In this document: in pieces, positions 17,283-27,535 of the stretch
How the letters are laid out: every line of letters starts with the position of its first letter
Numbering within the stretch: position 1 is the stretch's first letter
Source of the DNA: Pseudomonas sp. p1(2021b)
GTDB taxonomy: Bacteria; Pseudomonadota; Gammaproteobacteria; Pseudomonadales; Pseudomonadaceae
Assembly (NCBI RefSeq): GCF_020151015.1
Contig: NZ_CP083746.1
Span: 376,001 to 440,000, forward strand
Direction: 5' to 3'
DNA: 64,000 nucleotides
Position numbers and translations under genes: made by a program
Notes under the pieces: model-generated
Database searches by the model: none
What the model saw: only the letters and a program-made list of their open reading frames with translations
Told to the model about the DNA's origin: nothing

Positions 17283-18308
17283 ATGCTAGTACTGGGATTG
17301 GAAACATCCTGCGACGAAACTGGCGTCGCATTATACGACAGCGAGCGCGGCCTGTTGGCCGACGCGCTGTTCAGTCAGATCGACCTTCACCGCGTCTATG
17401 GCGGCGTCGTGCCGGAGCTGGCCTCGCGTGATCACGTCAAGCGCATGCTGCCCTTGATCCGCCAGGTGCTGGCCGAGGCTGGCTGCGTCGCCACCGAGAT
17501 CGATGCCATTGCCTACACCGCCGGCCCCGGCCTGGTCGGCGCCCTGCTGGTCGGTGCTTCGTGCGCCCAGGCGTTGGCGTTCGCCTGGGACATCCCGGCG
17601 ATCGGTGTGCACCACATGGAAGGCCATCTGCTGGCCCCCATGCTCGAGGAAACGCCTCCGGCGTTTCCGTTCGTCGCTTTGTTGGTGTCCGGCGGCCACA
17701 CCCAGCTGGTGCGGGTCGATGGCATCGGCCAATACGAACTGTTGGGCGAGAGCCTGGACGATGCGGCGGGCGAGGCATTCGACAAGACCGCCAAGCTGAT
17801 CGGCCTGAACTACCCGGGTGGGCCCGAGATCGCTCGCTTGGCGGAGCAGGGCGTGCCTGGGCGTTTCGTGTTCCCGCGGCCGATGACCGATCGTCCGGGC
17901 CTGGAATTCAGCTTCAGCGGCCTCAAGACCTTCGCCCTGAATACCTGGCAGCAATGCCGCGATGCCGGCGACGACAGTGAGCAAACCCGTTGCGACCTGT
18001 CCCTGGCGTTCCAGCAGGCGGTGGTGGAGACTCTGACCATCAAGTGCAAACGCGCCCTCAAGCAGACCGGCCTCAAGCGCCTGGTCATCGCCGGCGGCGT
18101 GAGCGCCAACAAGGCCCTGCGGGCCTCGCTGGAAACCATGCTGGCCAGCCTCAACGGCAATGTGTACTACGCGCGCCCCAAGTTCTGCACCGACAACGGC
18201 GCCATGATCGCCTACGCCGGGTGCCAGCGCCTGTTGGCCGGGCAGCGTCAGGACCTGGCCATTGCCGTACAGGCGCGTTGGCCGATGGAGCAGCTGCCGG
18301 CGGTGTGA
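17283..18308 (+). CDS. tsaD: tRNA N6-threonylcarbamoyladenosine transferase TsaD
   Basis: TsaD transfers the threonylcarbamoyl group to A37 of ANN-reading tRNAs, with TsaB and TsaE. The start chosen is ATG 17283 (341 aa, the usual length, [19 protein letters not shown]); the longer frame upstream lacks family similarity. The ASKHA-type fold shows ETSCDETG at the N-terminus, metal-binding His residues in VHHMEGHL (about 110-117), SGGHTQL (about 136-142) and [13 protein letters not shown] near residue 268. It is divergent from rpsU, a common arrangement. Confidence 0.98.
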   Translation: MLVLGLETSCDETGVALYDSERGLLADALFSQIDLHRVYGGVVPELASRDHVKRMLPLIRQVLAEAGCVATEIDAIAYTAGPGLVGALLVGASCAQALAFAWDIPAIGVHHMEGHLLAPMLEETPPAFPFVALLVSGGHTQLVRVDGIGQYELLGESLDDAAGEAFDKTAKLIGLNYPGGPEIARLAEQGVPGRFVFPRPMTDRPGLEFSFSGLKTFALNTWQQCRDAGDDSEQTRCDLSLAFQQAVVETLTIKCKRALKQTGLKRLVIAGGVSANKALRASLETMLASLNGNVYYARPKFCTDNGAMIAYAGCQRLLAGQRQDLAIAVQARWPMEQLPAV

Positions 18309-18324
18309 AGCGGTGTGTGCAAGG

Positions 18325-18894
18325 TCAGAAATGCCGTTCGCGCCCGGCGAACAGGTCGCGTAGATTGCTGCGATGGCGCCAGACGATGAGTACCGTGAGC
18401 ACGGTGATCGGCAACAACGCCTCGGGCTCGCGCCAGGCCAGCAATGGCAGGGTCAGCGGGGTGGCGATCAGCGCGGCCAGGGAGCTGGTGCGGGTGAGGT
18501 AGAAGGTCAGCAGCCAGGCGGCGATGGCCAGCAGCGCGGCGGGGAAGTACAGGCCCATGAGCATGCCGGCTGCGGTGGCCACGCCCTTGCCGCCCTTGAA
18601 GCAGAAGTACAGTGGGAACAGGTGACCGATCACCGCGCAGAGCCCGACCCAGGCTTGCTCCTGCAGGCCCAGGCCGGCCAGTTGGGCCAGCAGCACGGGC
18701 AACAGGCCCTTGCACAGGTCGCCCAGCAGGGTCAGGATCGCCAGCTTGCGGCCTGCCAGGCGTAGCATGTTGGTCGCGCCGGCGTTGCCCGAGCCACTGG
18801 AGCGCGGGTCCGGGCTGCCGCTGAGGCGGCTCAGGACAATGGCGAAGGACAGAGAGCCGAGCAGGTAGGCAAGCAGCGCCAATAACCAAAACAT
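18325..18894 (-). CDS. plsY: Glycerol-3-phosphate acyltransferase PlsY
   Basis: PlsY transfers acyl groups from acyl phosphate to glycerol-3-phosphate, the first step of phospholipid synthesis, at the inner membrane. The 189-aa protein has five or so membrane helices and the family loops [11 protein letters not shown] (about 37-47) and [12 protein letters not shown] (about 98-109). It is convergent with tsaD and divergent from folB. Confidence 0.97.
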   Translation of the reverse strand: MFWLLALLAYLLGSLSFAIVLSRLSGSPDPRSSGSGNAGATNMLRLAGRKLAILTLLGDLCKGLLPVLLAQLAGLGLQEQAWVGLCAVIGHLFPLYFCFKGGKGVATAAGMLMGLYFPAALLAIAAWLLTFYLTRTSSLAALIATPLTLPLLAWREPEALLPITVLTVLIVWRHRSNLRDLFAGRERHF

Positions 18895-18968
18895 GCTAAC
18901 TATTCCGGGCGAGGACGCCCTGATTCTAACGGCGCCAGTCGCCCTTGTCGTGCTGTGGAGAGAAGTGC

Positions 18969-19325
18969 TTGGACAGAGTGTTCATCGAAGGCCTGGAAGT
19001 CGATACCGTCATCGGTGCCTATGACTGGGAGCGGGATATTCGCCAGTGCCTGCGCCTGGACCTGAGTTTCGCCTGGGACAATCGCCCGGCGGCTGCCGGT
19101 GACGACCTGGCCTTGGCCCTGGACTACGCCAGTGTCTCGGCACGTGTCCAGGCGTTCGCCGAGCAGGCCCGTTTCGAACTGGTGGAAACATTCGCCGAGC
19201 GCCTGGTCGCGGTATTGATGGAAGAATTCAACATTCCGTGGGTGCGCCTGAAGCTGACCAAGCCGGGTGCCGTACCGGCGGCCCGTGGCGGCGTTGGCGT
19301 GGAGATCGAGCGCGGATGTCTCTGA
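18969..19325 (+). CDS. folB: Dihydroneopterin aldolase FolB
   Basis: FolB converts dihydroneopterin to 6-hydroxymethyl-dihydropterin in folate synthesis. I start it at TTG 18969 (118 aa), because family members begin [20 protein letters not shown] and GAGAAG lies just before the TTG; the ATG-like start 24 nt upstream adds a segment (SCCGEKC) not typical of the family. Lys near residue 100 ([10 protein letters not shown]) is the catalytic lysine. It overlaps folK by 10 bp, so the two are probably coupled. Confidence 0.95.
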   Translation: MDRVFIEGLEVDTVIGAYDWERDIRQCLRLDLSFAWDNRPAAAGDDLALALDYASVSARVQAFAEQARFELVETFAERLVAVLMEEFNIPWVRLKLTKPGAVPAARGGVGVEIERGCL

Positions 19326-19825
19326 GTACGGTTTACCTGGGCCTGGGCAGCAACATCGACCGCCAGGCGCACCTGTGCGCCGGGCTCGATGCCCTGGCGG
19401 GCTTCCTGCAGGGCATGCGCTGCTCGCCGGTGTTCGAAAGCCAGGCGGTGGGCATCAAGAGCGGGCCGTTCTACAACCTGGTGGTCACCGGGCAGACCGA
19501 CCTGCCGCTGCTGGAGTTGGACCGTCGGCTCAAGTTCATCGAGGCGGACAACGGCCGTTATGCGCCTGAGCGCAAGGGCTTACCGCTGGATATCGATGTG
19601 CTGATGTATGACGACCTGCTGGGTACTTTCGACGGCCTGGTGTTGCCCAGGGCCGAGATCCTCAAGAATGCGTTCGTGCTCTGGCCGTTGTCGTTGATCG
19701 CGCCGCAGTTGGTGCACCCGGGCGTCGGCAAGACGATGGGGCAGCTGTGGCAGGAAGCGGATATCGACCAGACATTGGCACCGGTGCCCTTCGAGTGGCG
19801 TGGGTTGCAACTGACCCGGATGTGA
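19316..19825 (+). CDS. folK: 2-amino-4-hydroxy-6-hydroxymethyldihydropteridine pyrophosphokinase FolK
   Basis: FolK transfers pyrophosphate from ATP to 6-hydroxymethyl-dihydropterin, the step after FolB. The start [17 protein letters not shown] (19316) gives 169 aa, near the usual length. LGLGSN at residues 8-13 is the family N-terminus. The usual ATP-binding motif appears as LPLDIDVLMYDD (about 94-105). It begins within the last codons of folB. Confidence 0.97.
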   Translation: MSLSTVYLGLGSNIDRQAHLCAGLDALAGFLQGMRCSPVFESQAVGIKSGPFYNLVVTGQTDLPLLELDRRLKFIEADNGRYAPERKGLPLDIDVLMYDDLLGTFDGLVLPRAEILKNAFVLWPLSLIAPQLVHPGVGKTMGQLWQEADIDQTLAPVPFEWRGLQLTRM

Positions 19826-19828
19826 GGG

Positions 19829-19920
19829 CCCAGCCGCCGGCAAGCCAGCTAGCTCCCCCCAGGTACGGCGGTTTCTCTGAAAACAGCGCAGGACAGGTGG
19901 GAGCCGGCTTGCCGGCGATT
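19829..19920. repeat. REP pair between folK and cca
   Basis: Two inverted copies of a REP variant, CCGGCAAGCCAGCTAGCTCCC near 19833 and GGGAGCCGGCTTGCCGGCG near 19900, flank about 45 bp. They lie between the convergent folK and cca genes. Confidence 0.65.
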
Positions 19921-19952
19921 GCGGTTGTATAAACAATGCGAAACCCCGAAGG

Positions 19953-21080
19953 TTACCAGCGCTTGTAGGCTTCCAGTGCTTCCAGGCGTTGCGCCTTGAG
20001 TGCTTCCCCCAGCGCCTGCCCGGCCAAGCCTTTCTCCAGCAGTGGTTTCACATCCATTGCTTTAGCGGCCGCCGCCGCGCCGCGCAGGTAGTCGGCCTGC
20101 GGGTAAGCCTGGTCGTCCCTCTGACCACGCGCCTCCATCTCGCACGCAGCAATGAAATCCTCGAAGCGCTGCGGTCGACGGTACACGTCGAACTTCTGCA
20201 GCAAGTCCAACAGGCTGGCAGCGCTCAGTGCCTTGGCGTCGTGGCAAAGGGGCTGGCATTCATTGACCAGGGACGCCAGTTCCTGGCATTCCCGGGGGGC
20301 CTTGAAGCGCTGGTTGACTGCCTTGACCTGGCTCGGCTCGCCCAGCCCCTGCAGCAGGCAGGCCCAGCGTACATTCAGTGGCTGTTGCGTGCGGGCCGCT
20401 TCTCGTAGTGCTGCCAGCGGGTCTGGTCGCTGCGCGTCGAACAGTGCATTGATCTCCGGCATCAGTTCCTCGAGCGCATTGCAATCGCGCAGCACCTGGA
20501 TGAACACCTGGGGCTGGTCTTCCATCAGCGCGCGCTCGATTTCCTTCCAGCTGCGCTCGGCCGTCAGAGCTTGAAGCTCGCCCGATGCGCTGATCTGGCG
20601 CATCAGCTCGAGGGTCTCGCCGGCGACATGGAAGCCCAGCGGAGCATAGCGGGCCGCGAAGCGGGCTACGCGCAGGACGCGCAAGGGATCTTCGGCGAAT
20701 GCTGGAGAAACATGGCGCAAAATGCGTCGATCGAGATCTTCCTTGCCGTTGTACGGGTCGCACAGATTGCCATGCTCGTCCTCGGCCATGGCATTGATGG
20801 TCAGGTCCCGGCGGACCAGGTCTTCTTCGAGGGTAACCTCGGGGCTGGCATGGAAGGTGAAACCGCCATAGCCGCGCCCGCTCTTGCGCTCGGTGCGCGC
20901 CAGGGCGTACTCCTCGCCGGTGCGAGGGTGGATGAATACCGGAAAATCAGCCCCGACCGGGCGATAGCCCAGGGCCTGCATCTGTTCGACCGTGGCGCCG
21001 ACCACCAGCCAGTCGATGTCGCTGACCGGGCGCCCGAGCAAGCGGTCGCGCACGGCGCCACCGACCTTGTAGATCTGCAT
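19953..21080 (-). CDS. cca: CCA tRNA nucleotidyltransferase
   Basis: Cca adds or repairs the 3' CCA end of tRNAs. The 375-aa protein has the class II nucleotidyltransferase start ([12 protein letters not shown] with DIDWLVVG, about 5-28), the [10 protein letters not shown] motif (about 91-100) and the [16 protein letters not shown] motif (about 141-156). It lacks most of the C-terminal HD domain of E. coli Cca (412 aa), as in other Pseudomonas. GGAGG lies 6 nt before the ATG but is fully inside a 14-bp hairpin (21087-21130). It follows spoVR on the same strand by 59 bp. Confidence 0.96.
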   Translation of the reverse strand: MQIYKVGGAVRDRLLGRPVSDIDWLVVGATVEQMQALGYRPVGADFPVFIHPRTGEEYALARTERKSGRGYGGFTFHASPEVTLEEDLVRRDLTINAMAEDEHGNLCDPYNGKEDLDRRILRHVSPAFAEDPLRVLRVARFAARYAPLGFHVAGETLELMRQISASGELQALTAERSWKEIERALMEDQPQVFIQVLRDCNALEELMPEINALFDAQRPDPLAALREAARTQQPLNVRWACLLQGLGEPSQVKAVNQRFKAPRECQELASLVNECQPLCHDAKALSAASLLDLLQKFDVYRRPQRFEDFIAACEMEARGQRDDQAYPQADYLRGAAAAAKAMDVKPLLEKGLAGQALGEALKAQRLEALEAYKRW

Positions 21081-21086
21081 GTAGAA

Positions 21087-21130
21087 CCTCCATTACTGCC
21101 CACAGCATACCCTGTCGGCAGTAATGGAGG
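21087..21130 (-). promoter_or_regulatory. Hairpin that sequesters the cca Shine-Dalgarno sequence
   Basis: In the spoVR-cca transcript CCTCCATTACTGCC (21130-21117) can pair perfectly with GGCAGTAATGGAGG (21100-21087), with a 16-nt loop that can add CTGT/ACAG-type pairs. GGAGG, the cca ribosome site 6 nt before the ATG, is the last part of the 3' arm, and CCTCC the first part of the 5' arm. No T run follows (TTCTACATG), so a classical terminator is unlikely. The 5' arm starts 9 nt after the spoVR stop codon, so ribosomes ending spoVR could open it. The structure is seen; regulation is inferred. Confidence 0.7.
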
Positions 21131-21139
21131 GCTGTTTGC

Positions 21140-22708
21140 TCAGAGATGATGCACCACGGCAAGATCCATACGCCCGTACTCACCCGCTTCGTTCTGCTCG
21201 CCTCGCGGCGGCATGTGGTGGGTTTTCATGACCTGGTCGCCCTGGACGGTTTCCAGGTGGATATCGAAGCCCCACAGCCGATGCAGGTGCCGAAGCACTT
21301 CCTCGGTGGAGTCGCCCAGCGGCTTGCGGTTGTGTTGCTGGTGGCGCAGGGTCAGGGAGCGGTCGCCGCGTCGGTCGATGCTCCAGATCTGCACGTTGGG
21401 TTCGCGGTTGCCCAGGTTGTACTGGGCAGCCAGTTGCTCACGGATGATGCGGTAGCCGGCCTCGTCGTGGATCGCCGGTACCAGCAGGTCGTCGCGCTGG
21501 TCATCGTCCAGGATGCTGAACAGCTTCAGGTCGCGGATCACTTTGGGTGACAGGTACTGCAGGATGAAGCTTTCGTCCTTGAAGCTGCTCATGGCGAACT
21601 TGAGGGTGGAGAGCCAGTCGCTGCCGGCAATATCGGGGAACCAGCGGCGGTCTTCTTCGGTAGGGTGCTCGCACATGCGACGAATGTCGGTGTACATGGC
21701 GAAGCCCAGGGCATAGGGGTTGATGCCGCTGTAGTACGGGCTGTCGAAGCCCGGCTGGAACACCACACTGGTATGGGACTGCAGGAACTCCATGATGAAG
21801 CCGTCGGTCACCAGGCCCTCGTCGTACAGGTCGTTCATCAGGGTGTAGTGCCAGAACGTGGCCCAGCCTTCGTTCATCACCTGGGTCTGGCGTTGGGGGT
21901 AGAAATACTGGGCGATCTTGCGCACGATGCGCACTACTTCCCGTTGCCAGGGCTCGAGCAACGGGGCGTGTTTTTCGATGAAATACAGGATGTTTTCCTG
22001 GGGTTCGGCGGGGAAGCGCACATCATCGCGTTCGTTGCCTTTCTCCGAGCCCTTGGGAATGGTGCGCCAGAGGTCGTTGATCTGGCGCTGCAGATGCTCC
22101 TCGCGCTCTTTCTGCCGGCGGCGTTCTTCCTCGGCGGAGATGGGGTAGGGGCGTTTGTAGCGGTCCACACCGTAATTCATCAGGGCGTGACAGGAGTCGA
22201 TGAGGTCCTCGACGGCATCGATGCCGTGGCGTTCCTCGCATTGGGCGATGTACTGCTTGGCGAATACCAGGTAATCGATGATCGAGCTGGCGTCCGTCCA
22301 GGTGCGGAACAGGTAGTTGCCCTTGAAGAAACTGTTGTGGCCGTAGCAGGCATGGGCGATCACCAGTGCCTGCATGCACATGGTGTTCTCTTCCATCAGG
22401 TAGGCGATGCACGGGTCGGAGTTGATCACGATTTCATAGGCCAGGCCCATCTGGCCACGGCTGTAGGATTTTTCCGTGCTCAGGAACTGCTTGCCGTAGG
22501 ACCAGTGGTGGTAGCCCAGCGGCATGCCGACGGACGCGTAGGCGTCCATCATCTGCTCGGCGGTGATCACCTCGATCTGGTTGGGGTAGGTATCCAGGGC
22601 GTAGCGCTCGGCCAGGCGGCTGATTTCGCGGTCATAGGCCTGGATAAGCTCGAACGTCCACTCGGACCCGGTGGAAATGGGCTGGCGTCTCTGCTCTCTG
22701 GCGGTCAT
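21140..22708 (-). CDS. spoVR: SpoVR family protein
   Basis: This 522-aa protein matches the SpoVR/YcgB family: [20 protein letters not shown] near the N-terminus, repeated HYWSYGK-like and [16 protein letters not shown] segments, and [11 protein letters not shown] (about 278). The biochemical role is not settled. It is conserved with yeaH and prkA, which respond to stress and starvation in several bacteria. It overlaps the yeaH stop by 4 bp (ATGA), so the genes are coupled. cca follows behind a hairpin. Confidence 0.93.
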   Translation of the reverse strand: MTAREQRRQPISTGSEWTFELIQAYDREISRLAERYALDTYPNQIEVITAEQMMDAYASVGMPLGYHHWSYGKQFLSTEKSYSRGQMGLAYEIVINSDPCIAYLMEENTMCMQALVIAHACYGHNSFFKGNYLFRTWTDASSIIDYLVFAKQYIAQCEERHGIDAVEDLIDSCHALMNYGVDRYKRPYPISAEEERRRQKEREEHLQRQINDLWRTIPKGSEKGNERDDVRFPAEPQENILYFIEKHAPLLEPWQREVVRIVRKIAQYFYPQRQTQVMNEGWATFWHYTLMNDLYDEGLVTDGFIMEFLQSHTSVVFQPGFDSPYYSGINPYALGFAMYTDIRRMCEHPTEEDRRWFPDIAGSDWLSTLKFAMSSFKDESFILQYLSPKVIRDLKLFSILDDDQRDDLLVPAIHDEAGYRIIREQLAAQYNLGNREPNVQIWSIDRRGDRSLTLRHQQHNRKPLGDSTEEVLRHLHRLWGFDIHLETVQGDQVMKTHHMPPRGEQNEAGEYGRMDLAVVHHL

Positions 22709-23976
22709 GTGGCTAACCTGCGCTGGAAGAGTTCACGGAAGACCGGGTAGATATCACCGGCCGATACCAACTGCTGCTGGGCGAAGGTGTCGGGGAAGGC
22801 TTCGCCGATGCGCTCGTATTCGTACCACAGCGCCTGATGCTCGCGGGGGGTGATCTCCACGTAAGTGTAGTACTGCACGTGGGGCATGATCTGCTTGGAC
22901 AGGATTTCACGGCAGATCGGCGAATCGTCGTTCCAGTTGTCGCCGTCGGAGGCCTGGGCGGCGTAGATGTTCCAGTCGCTGGCCGGGTAGCGTTCGGCCA
23001 TGATTTCCTGCATCAGCTTGAGCGCGCTGGAAACGATAGTGCCGCCCGTCTCGCGGGAGTAGAAGAATTCTTCCTCGTCGACTTCGCGAGCGCTGGTGTG
23101 GTGGCGGATGAACACCACCTCGATGCGGTCGTAGTTCCGCTTGAGGAACAGGTACAACAGGATGAAGAAGCGCTTGGCGATGTCCTTGGTGGCCTGGGTC
23201 ATCGAGCCCGAGACGTCCATCAGGCAGAACATCACGGCCTTGGAACTCGGGTTGGGTTGCTTGACCAGCAGGTTGTACTTCAGGTCGAAGGTGTCGAGGA
23301 AGGGCAGGCGATTGATACGCGCTTTCAGGCGTTCGATCTCGGCCTCGGTCGCCTGGATATCGGTGAAGTTGTCCGGTTCCTCGACTTTCAAGCGCGCAAG
23401 CTCGGCCTGGGCTTCGCGCAACAGCGCACGGCTGCTGCCGGTCAGGGCGATGCGCCGGGCATGGGCCGAGCGCAGGGTGCGGACGATGTTGATGCGCGAC
23501 GGGTTGCCTTCGTTGGCGATACCGGCACGCACGGTCTTGAAGGTGTCGGCCCCAGTGAGGTGACGTTTCACCAGGTTGGGCAGCTCCAGGTCCTCGAACA
23601 TGAATTCCAGGAACTCCTCCTGGGTGATCTGGAACACGAAGTCATCCATGCCTTCGCCGGAGTTGCCGGCCTTGCCACGGCCGCCACCCCCCCCACCGCC
23701 TTGGGGCCGGGGAATGTGCTCGCCGGCGGTGAATTCCTTGTTGCCTGGGTGGATGATGGTCTGCTTGCCGCCACGACCATGGTGCAGCACCGGCTCGTCG
23801 ATGTCCCGCGACGGAATGCTGATCTGCTCGCCGTGCTCCATGTCCATGATGGAACGGCGGCTCACGGCCTCTTCGACGGCTTTCTTGATGTGCTCACGGT
23901 ACCGCCGCAAGAAGCGCTGGCGGTTGACCGTGCTCTTGTTCTTGCCGTTCAGGCGTCGGTCGATTACGTAGCTCAT
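22705..23976 (-). CDS. yeaH: YeaH/YhbH family protein (DUF444)
   Basis: The start [20 protein letters not shown] (23976) is preceded by GGAGG; it gives 423 aa. The family pairs with PrkA/YeaG. The C-terminal half has a von Willebrand A-like metal site ([11 protein letters not shown], about 244-254), and a Gly-rich basic stretch lies at about 88-102. It is the middle gene of prkA-yeaH-spoVR. The exact function is unclear; roles in the general stress and nitrogen-starvation response are reported for the E. coli homologues. Confidence 0.93.
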   Translation of the reverse strand: MSYVIDRRLNGKNKSTVNRQRFLRRYREHIKKAVEEAVSRRSIMDMEHGEQISIPSRDIDEPVLHHGRGGKQTIIHPGNKEFTAGEHIPRPQGGGGGGGRGKAGNSGEGMDDFVFQITQEEFLEFMFEDLELPNLVKRHLTGADTFKTVRAGIANEGNPSRINIVRTLRSAHARRIALTGSSRALLREAQAELARLKVEEPDNFTDIQATEAEIERLKARINRLPFLDTFDLKYNLLVKQPNPSSKAVMFCLMDVSGSMTQATKDIAKRFFILLYLFLKRNYDRIEVVFIRHHTSAREVDEEEFFYSRETGGTIVSSALKLMQEIMAERYPASDWNIYAAQASDGDNWNDDSPICREILSKQIMPHVQYYTYVEITPREHQALWYEYERIGEAFPDTFAQQQLVSAGDIYPVFRELFQRRLAT

Positions 23977-23995
23977 GGGCCCTCCGGTAGCTGGG

Positions 23996-24120
23996 TACAG
24001 CTGCAAGCTTCAAGCTACGAGCTGCAAGTAAAAGCAGTCGCCGCCAGCGTGAGCCGTGCGATGTGCCAGGGCACACCGCGTCCGGCTCAGGGCTTGCGGC
24101 TCGCAGCTTGCCGCTTTTAC
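23996..24120. repeat. Complex inverted repeat between prkA and yeaH
   Basis: The stretch contains several copies, in both directions, of a unit like GCTGCAAGCTTCAAGCTACG and GCTTGCGGCTCGCAGCTTGC, with the outer copy overlapping the prkA stop codon. This type of AGCT-rich palindrome is common between Pseudomonas genes. It may fold strongly in the prkA-yeaH transcript. Confidence 0.55.
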
Positions 24121-26039
24121 TGCGATTTCCTGACCCGCAGATACCATTCCGACAGCAGGCGAACCTGTTTGTCGGTGTAGCCACGTTCGACCATCCGGGT
24201 GACGAAGTCGTTGTGTTTCTGTTGGTCCTCCTTGCTGGCCTTGGCGTTGAAGCTGATGACCGGCAGCAGGTCTTCGGTGTTGGAGAACATTTTCTTCTCG
24301 ATCACCACCCGCAGCTTTTCATAGCTCAGCCAGCTCGGGTTCTTGCCGTTGTTGTTGGCGCGGGCACGCAGCACGAAGTTGACGATCTCGTTGCGGAAGT
24401 CTTTCGGGTTGCTGATGCCGGCCGGTTTCTCGATCTTCTCCAGCTCCTCGTTGAGGGCGATGCGGTTGAGGATCTCGCCGGTTTCCGGGTCGCGGTATTC
24501 CTGGTCCTGGATCCAGAAGTCGGCGTACAGCACGTAGCGGTCGAAGATGTTCTGGCCGTATTCGCTGTAGGACTCCAGGTAGGCAGTCTGGATTTCCTTG
24601 CCGATGAACTCGATGTAGCGCGGTGCCAGGTATTCCTTGAGATAGCGCAGATAACGCTCGCGTACCTCGGCCGGGAACTGCTCCTGTTCGATCTGCTGCT
24701 CCAGCACGTACAGCAGATGCACCGGGTTGGCCGCGATCTCGTGCGGATCGAAGTTGAAGACCTTGGACAGGATCTTGAAGGCGAAGCGGGTCGACAGGCC
24801 ATTCATGCCCTCGTCGACACCGGCGGCATCGCGATATTCCTGGATCGACTTGGCCTTCGGATCGGTGTCCTTGAGGTTCTCGCCGTCATACACGCGCATT
24901 TTCGAATAGATGTTGGAGTTCTCCGGCTCCTTCAGGCGCGACAGCACGGTGAACTGCGCGAGCATCTTGAGGGTATCTGGCGCGCAATGGGCCTTGGACA
25001 GCGAACTGTTGACCAGCAGCTTGTCGTAGATCTTCACTTCGTCACTGACGCGCAGGCAGTACGGCACCTTGACGATGTAGATCCGGTCGATGAACGCTTC
25101 GTTGTTCTTGTTGTTGCGGAAGGTGTGCCATTCCGATTCGTTGGAGTGGGCCAGCAGGATGCCGGAATAGGGGATAGCGCCCAGGCCTTCGGTACTGTTG
25201 TAGTTGCCTTCCTGGGTGGCGGTGAGCAACGGGTGCAGGACCTTGATCGGTGCCTTGAACATCTCGACGAATTCCATCAGGCCCTGGTTGGCCCGGCACA
25301 GCGCGCCCGAATAGCTGTAGGCGTCGGCGTCGTTCTGCGGGAATTCCTCGAGCTTGCGGATATCCACCTTGCCCACAAGCGCCGAGATGTCCTGGTTGTT
25401 CTCGTCGCCAGGCTCGGTCTTGGCGATGGCGATCTGGTTGAGGATGGATGGGTAGAGCTTGACCACCCGGAACTTGGAGATGTCGCCGCCGAACTCCTGC
25501 AGGCGCTTGGTGGCCCAGGGCGACATGATGGTATTGAGGTAGCGCCGCGGGATGCCGAACTCTTCTTCCAGGATGGCGCCATCCTCGGCGGCATTGAACA
25601 GCCCCAGGGGCGACTCGAACACCGGTGAGCCCTTGATGGCGTAGAAGGGCACCTTCTCCATCAACTGCTTGAGCTTTTCGGCCAGGGACGATTTACCGCC
25701 GCCCACCGGGCCCAGCAGGTACAGGATCTGTTTCTTCTCCTCCAGGCCTTGGGCGGCATGGCGGAAGTAGGACACGATCTGGTCGATGCACTCTTCCATG
25801 CCATGGAAGTCGGCAAAGGCCGGATAGCGACGGATCACCTTGTTGGAGAAGATCCGCGACAGCCTGGAGTTCGTTGAGGTGTCGACCAGCTCCGGTTCGC
25901 CGATGGCCAGCAACAGGCGTTCGGCCGCCGAAGCGTAGGCGCTGCGATCCTCTTTGCACAGCTCGAGGTACTCCTGCAGCGAGAGTTCTTCCTGGCGGGT
26001 TGACTCGAAACGTTGTTGGAAGTGGCTAAAAATGCTCAT
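24117..26039 (-). CDS. prkA: PrkA family serine protein kinase
   Basis: The start MSIFSHFQQRFESTRQEELS (26039) has GAGGTGA before it and gives 640 aa, the family length. It has an N-terminal AAA-type module with Walker A LGPVGGGKSSLAEKL (about 103-117), and a C-terminal PrkA domain. PrkA/YeaG is a Ser/Thr kinase-like ATPase linked to stress survival. It leads the prkA-yeaH-spoVR set, with a 285-bp upstream gap that presumably holds the promoter. Confidence 0.95.
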   Translation of the reverse strand: MSIFSHFQQRFESTRQEELSLQEYLELCKEDRSAYASAAERLLLAIGEPELVDTSTNSRLSRIFSNKVIRRYPAFADFHGMEECIDQIVSYFRHAAQGLEEKKQILYLLGPVGGGKSSLAEKLKQLMEKVPFYAIKGSPVFESPLGLFNAAEDGAILEEEFGIPRRYLNTIMSPWATKRLQEFGGDISKFRVVKLYPSILNQIAIAKTEPGDENNQDISALVGKVDIRKLEEFPQNDADAYSYSGALCRANQGLMEFVEMFKAPIKVLHPLLTATQEGNYNSTEGLGAIPYSGILLAHSNESEWHTFRNNKNNEAFIDRIYIVKVPYCLRVSDEVKIYDKLLVNSSLSKAHCAPDTLKMLAQFTVLSRLKEPENSNIYSKMRVYDGENLKDTDPKAKSIQEYRDAAGVDEGMNGLSTRFAFKILSKVFNFDPHEIAANPVHLLYVLEQQIEQEQFPAEVRERYLRYLKEYLAPRYIEFIGKEIQTAYLESYSEYGQNIFDRYVLYADFWIQDQEYRDPETGEILNRIALNEELEKIEKPAGISNPKDFRNEIVNFVLRARANNNGKNPSWLSYEKLRVVIEKKMFSNTEDLLPVISFNAKASKEDQQKHNDFVTRMVERGYTDKQVRLLSEWYLRVRKSQ

Positions 26040-26324
26040 GACGTCACCTCGCTCGATACGTGGAGCCGACGCCGGATCAGTCAGCATGATGCTGGCATGC
26101 AACCGGGCTGGCCGATTGCTGTATACCCCCCAGAACACCCGTAGAAACGCTACCGATGACCCGCACGCCGGTGTACCGGCTCTCCCCTTTTTTGGATGGC
26201 CTGGGCTTAAGGATAGTTGGTTATACGAGAGGTCAAGGGCGCGGGGTCGAGAAGATTCTCACGACCGTTCGTCAGGTAAGGCCCGAGCCCGCTCGTGGCG
26301 CGGGCTGCGGGAAAATGAAAATTT

Positions 26325-26654
26325 TTATTCGGCGCCGCCTTGAGCGGTTTCGGCCGGGTAGGTGCTGCGCCACAGCTCGAAGCCGCCATCGAGGCTGTAC
26401 ACCTCGGAAAAGCCCTGGCCCACCAGATAGGCCGCAGCGCTCTGGCTGGAGTTGCCGTGGTAGCAGACCACCAGGGTCGGTGCGTCGAGGTCGGCATTGC
26501 GAATGAACTCGGCCACCGAATGGTTATCAAGATGAGTGGCGCCGCTGATATGGCCCGCGGCAAACGCTTGAGGGTCACGAATGTCGACGACCACCGCACC
26601 TTGCTCACGCAAGGCCTGGGCCTGCTCGGGAGGGATGCGCTTGAATTCGCTCAT
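26325..26654 (-). CDS. glpE: Thiosulfate sulfurtransferase GlpE
   Basis: This 109-aa single-domain rhodanese transfers sulfur from thiosulfate to acceptors such as cyanide or thioredoxin. The active-site loop [12 protein letters not shown] contains the catalytic Cys64. HISGAT (35-40) and VVDIRDP (22-28) are rhodanese motifs. AAGGAAA precedes the ATG. It lies 41 bp after apaH on the same strand. Confidence 0.95.
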   Translation of the reverse strand: MSEFKRIPPEQAQALREQGAVVVDIRDPQAFAAGHISGATHLDNHSVAEFIRNADLDAPTLVVCYHGNSSQSAAAYLVGQGFSEVYSLDGGFELWRSTYPAETAQGGAE

Positions 26655-26695
26655 GGGGGTGGTTTCCTTCGGGGCTGATCGTTGAGTCTAGTCGG

Positions 26696-27535
26696 TTATG
26701 CCGGTTGGCGCAGGGTGCCGTCGTCGGCGCAATCGCAGCGGTGGAACTCGCCGCTGTCGACGTTGTACAGGGTCATGGCGCCACCCCAGACACAGCCGGT
26801 GTCCAGGCCGATCACATCGGGCACATCGATGCGCCCCTCGAGGGCGGCCCAATGGCCGAAGATGATCTTGACGTGGCGCGAACGGCGGTCCTTGTGGGCG
26901 AACCAGGGTTTGTAGCCCTTGGGCGCGCTGTCCAGGCCTTCCTTGCTCTTGAACTCGAGCTTGCCCTCGGCGGTGCAGAAGCGCATGCGGGTGAAGTAGT
27001 TGGTGATGACCCGCAGGCGTTCGATACCGGCCAGGTTCTTGCTCCACTTTTTCGGCTCGTTGCCGTACATGCCGTCCAGGTAGAGCTTCAGGCGGGTGTC
27101 GTCGCGCAGCACTTCCTCCACTTCGGCGGCCAGCTCCAGTGCCTTGCCCAGCGTCCATTGCGGAGGGATGCCGGCATGCACCAGCGCCACGCCACGGGCT
27201 TCGTCGTAATGCAGCAGCTTCTGCTGGCGCAGCCAATCGAAGAGCTGGTCGGCATCTGGCGCTTCGATGATCTCGCGCAGGGTGTCGCCCTTCTTCAGGC
27301 GCTCGACGTTGTGCCAGGCCGCTAGCAGGTGCAGGTCATGGTTGCCCAGCACGCATACCAGCGAGTTGCGCATGGAATAAAGGAAGCGCAGGGTTTCCAG
27401 CGACTCCGGGCCACGATTGACCAGGTCGCCCACCAGCCACAGGCGATCCACGGCCGGGTCGAAGTGCACGCGGTCGAGCAGGCACTTGAGCGGCTGCAGG
27501 CAGCCCTGCAGGTCACCGACGGCGTACACCGCCAT
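26696..27535 (-). CDS. apaH: Diadenosine tetraphosphatase ApaH
   Basis: ApaH splits Ap4A symmetrically to two ADP and also removes nucleoside-diphosphate caps from RNA. The 279-aa protein shows the metallophosphatase motifs GDLQGC (7-12), [12 protein letters not shown] (about 35-46) and [10 protein letters not shown] (about 63-72). Its ATG overlaps the apaG stop (TGATG), so translation is coupled. Confidence 0.97.
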   Translation of the reverse strand: MAVYAVGDLQGCLQPLKCLLDRVHFDPAVDRLWLVGDLVNRGPESLETLRFLYSMRNSLVCVLGNHDLHLLAAWHNVERLKKGDTLREIIEAPDADQLFDWLRQQKLLHYDEARGVALVHAGIPPQWTLGKALELAAEVEEVLRDDTRLKLYLDGMYGNEPKKWSKNLAGIERLRVITNYFTRMRFCTAEGKLEFKSKEGLDSAPKGYKPWFAHKDRRSRHVKIIFGHWAALEGRIDVPDVIGLDTGCVWGGAMTLYNVDSGEFHRCDCADDGTLRQPA

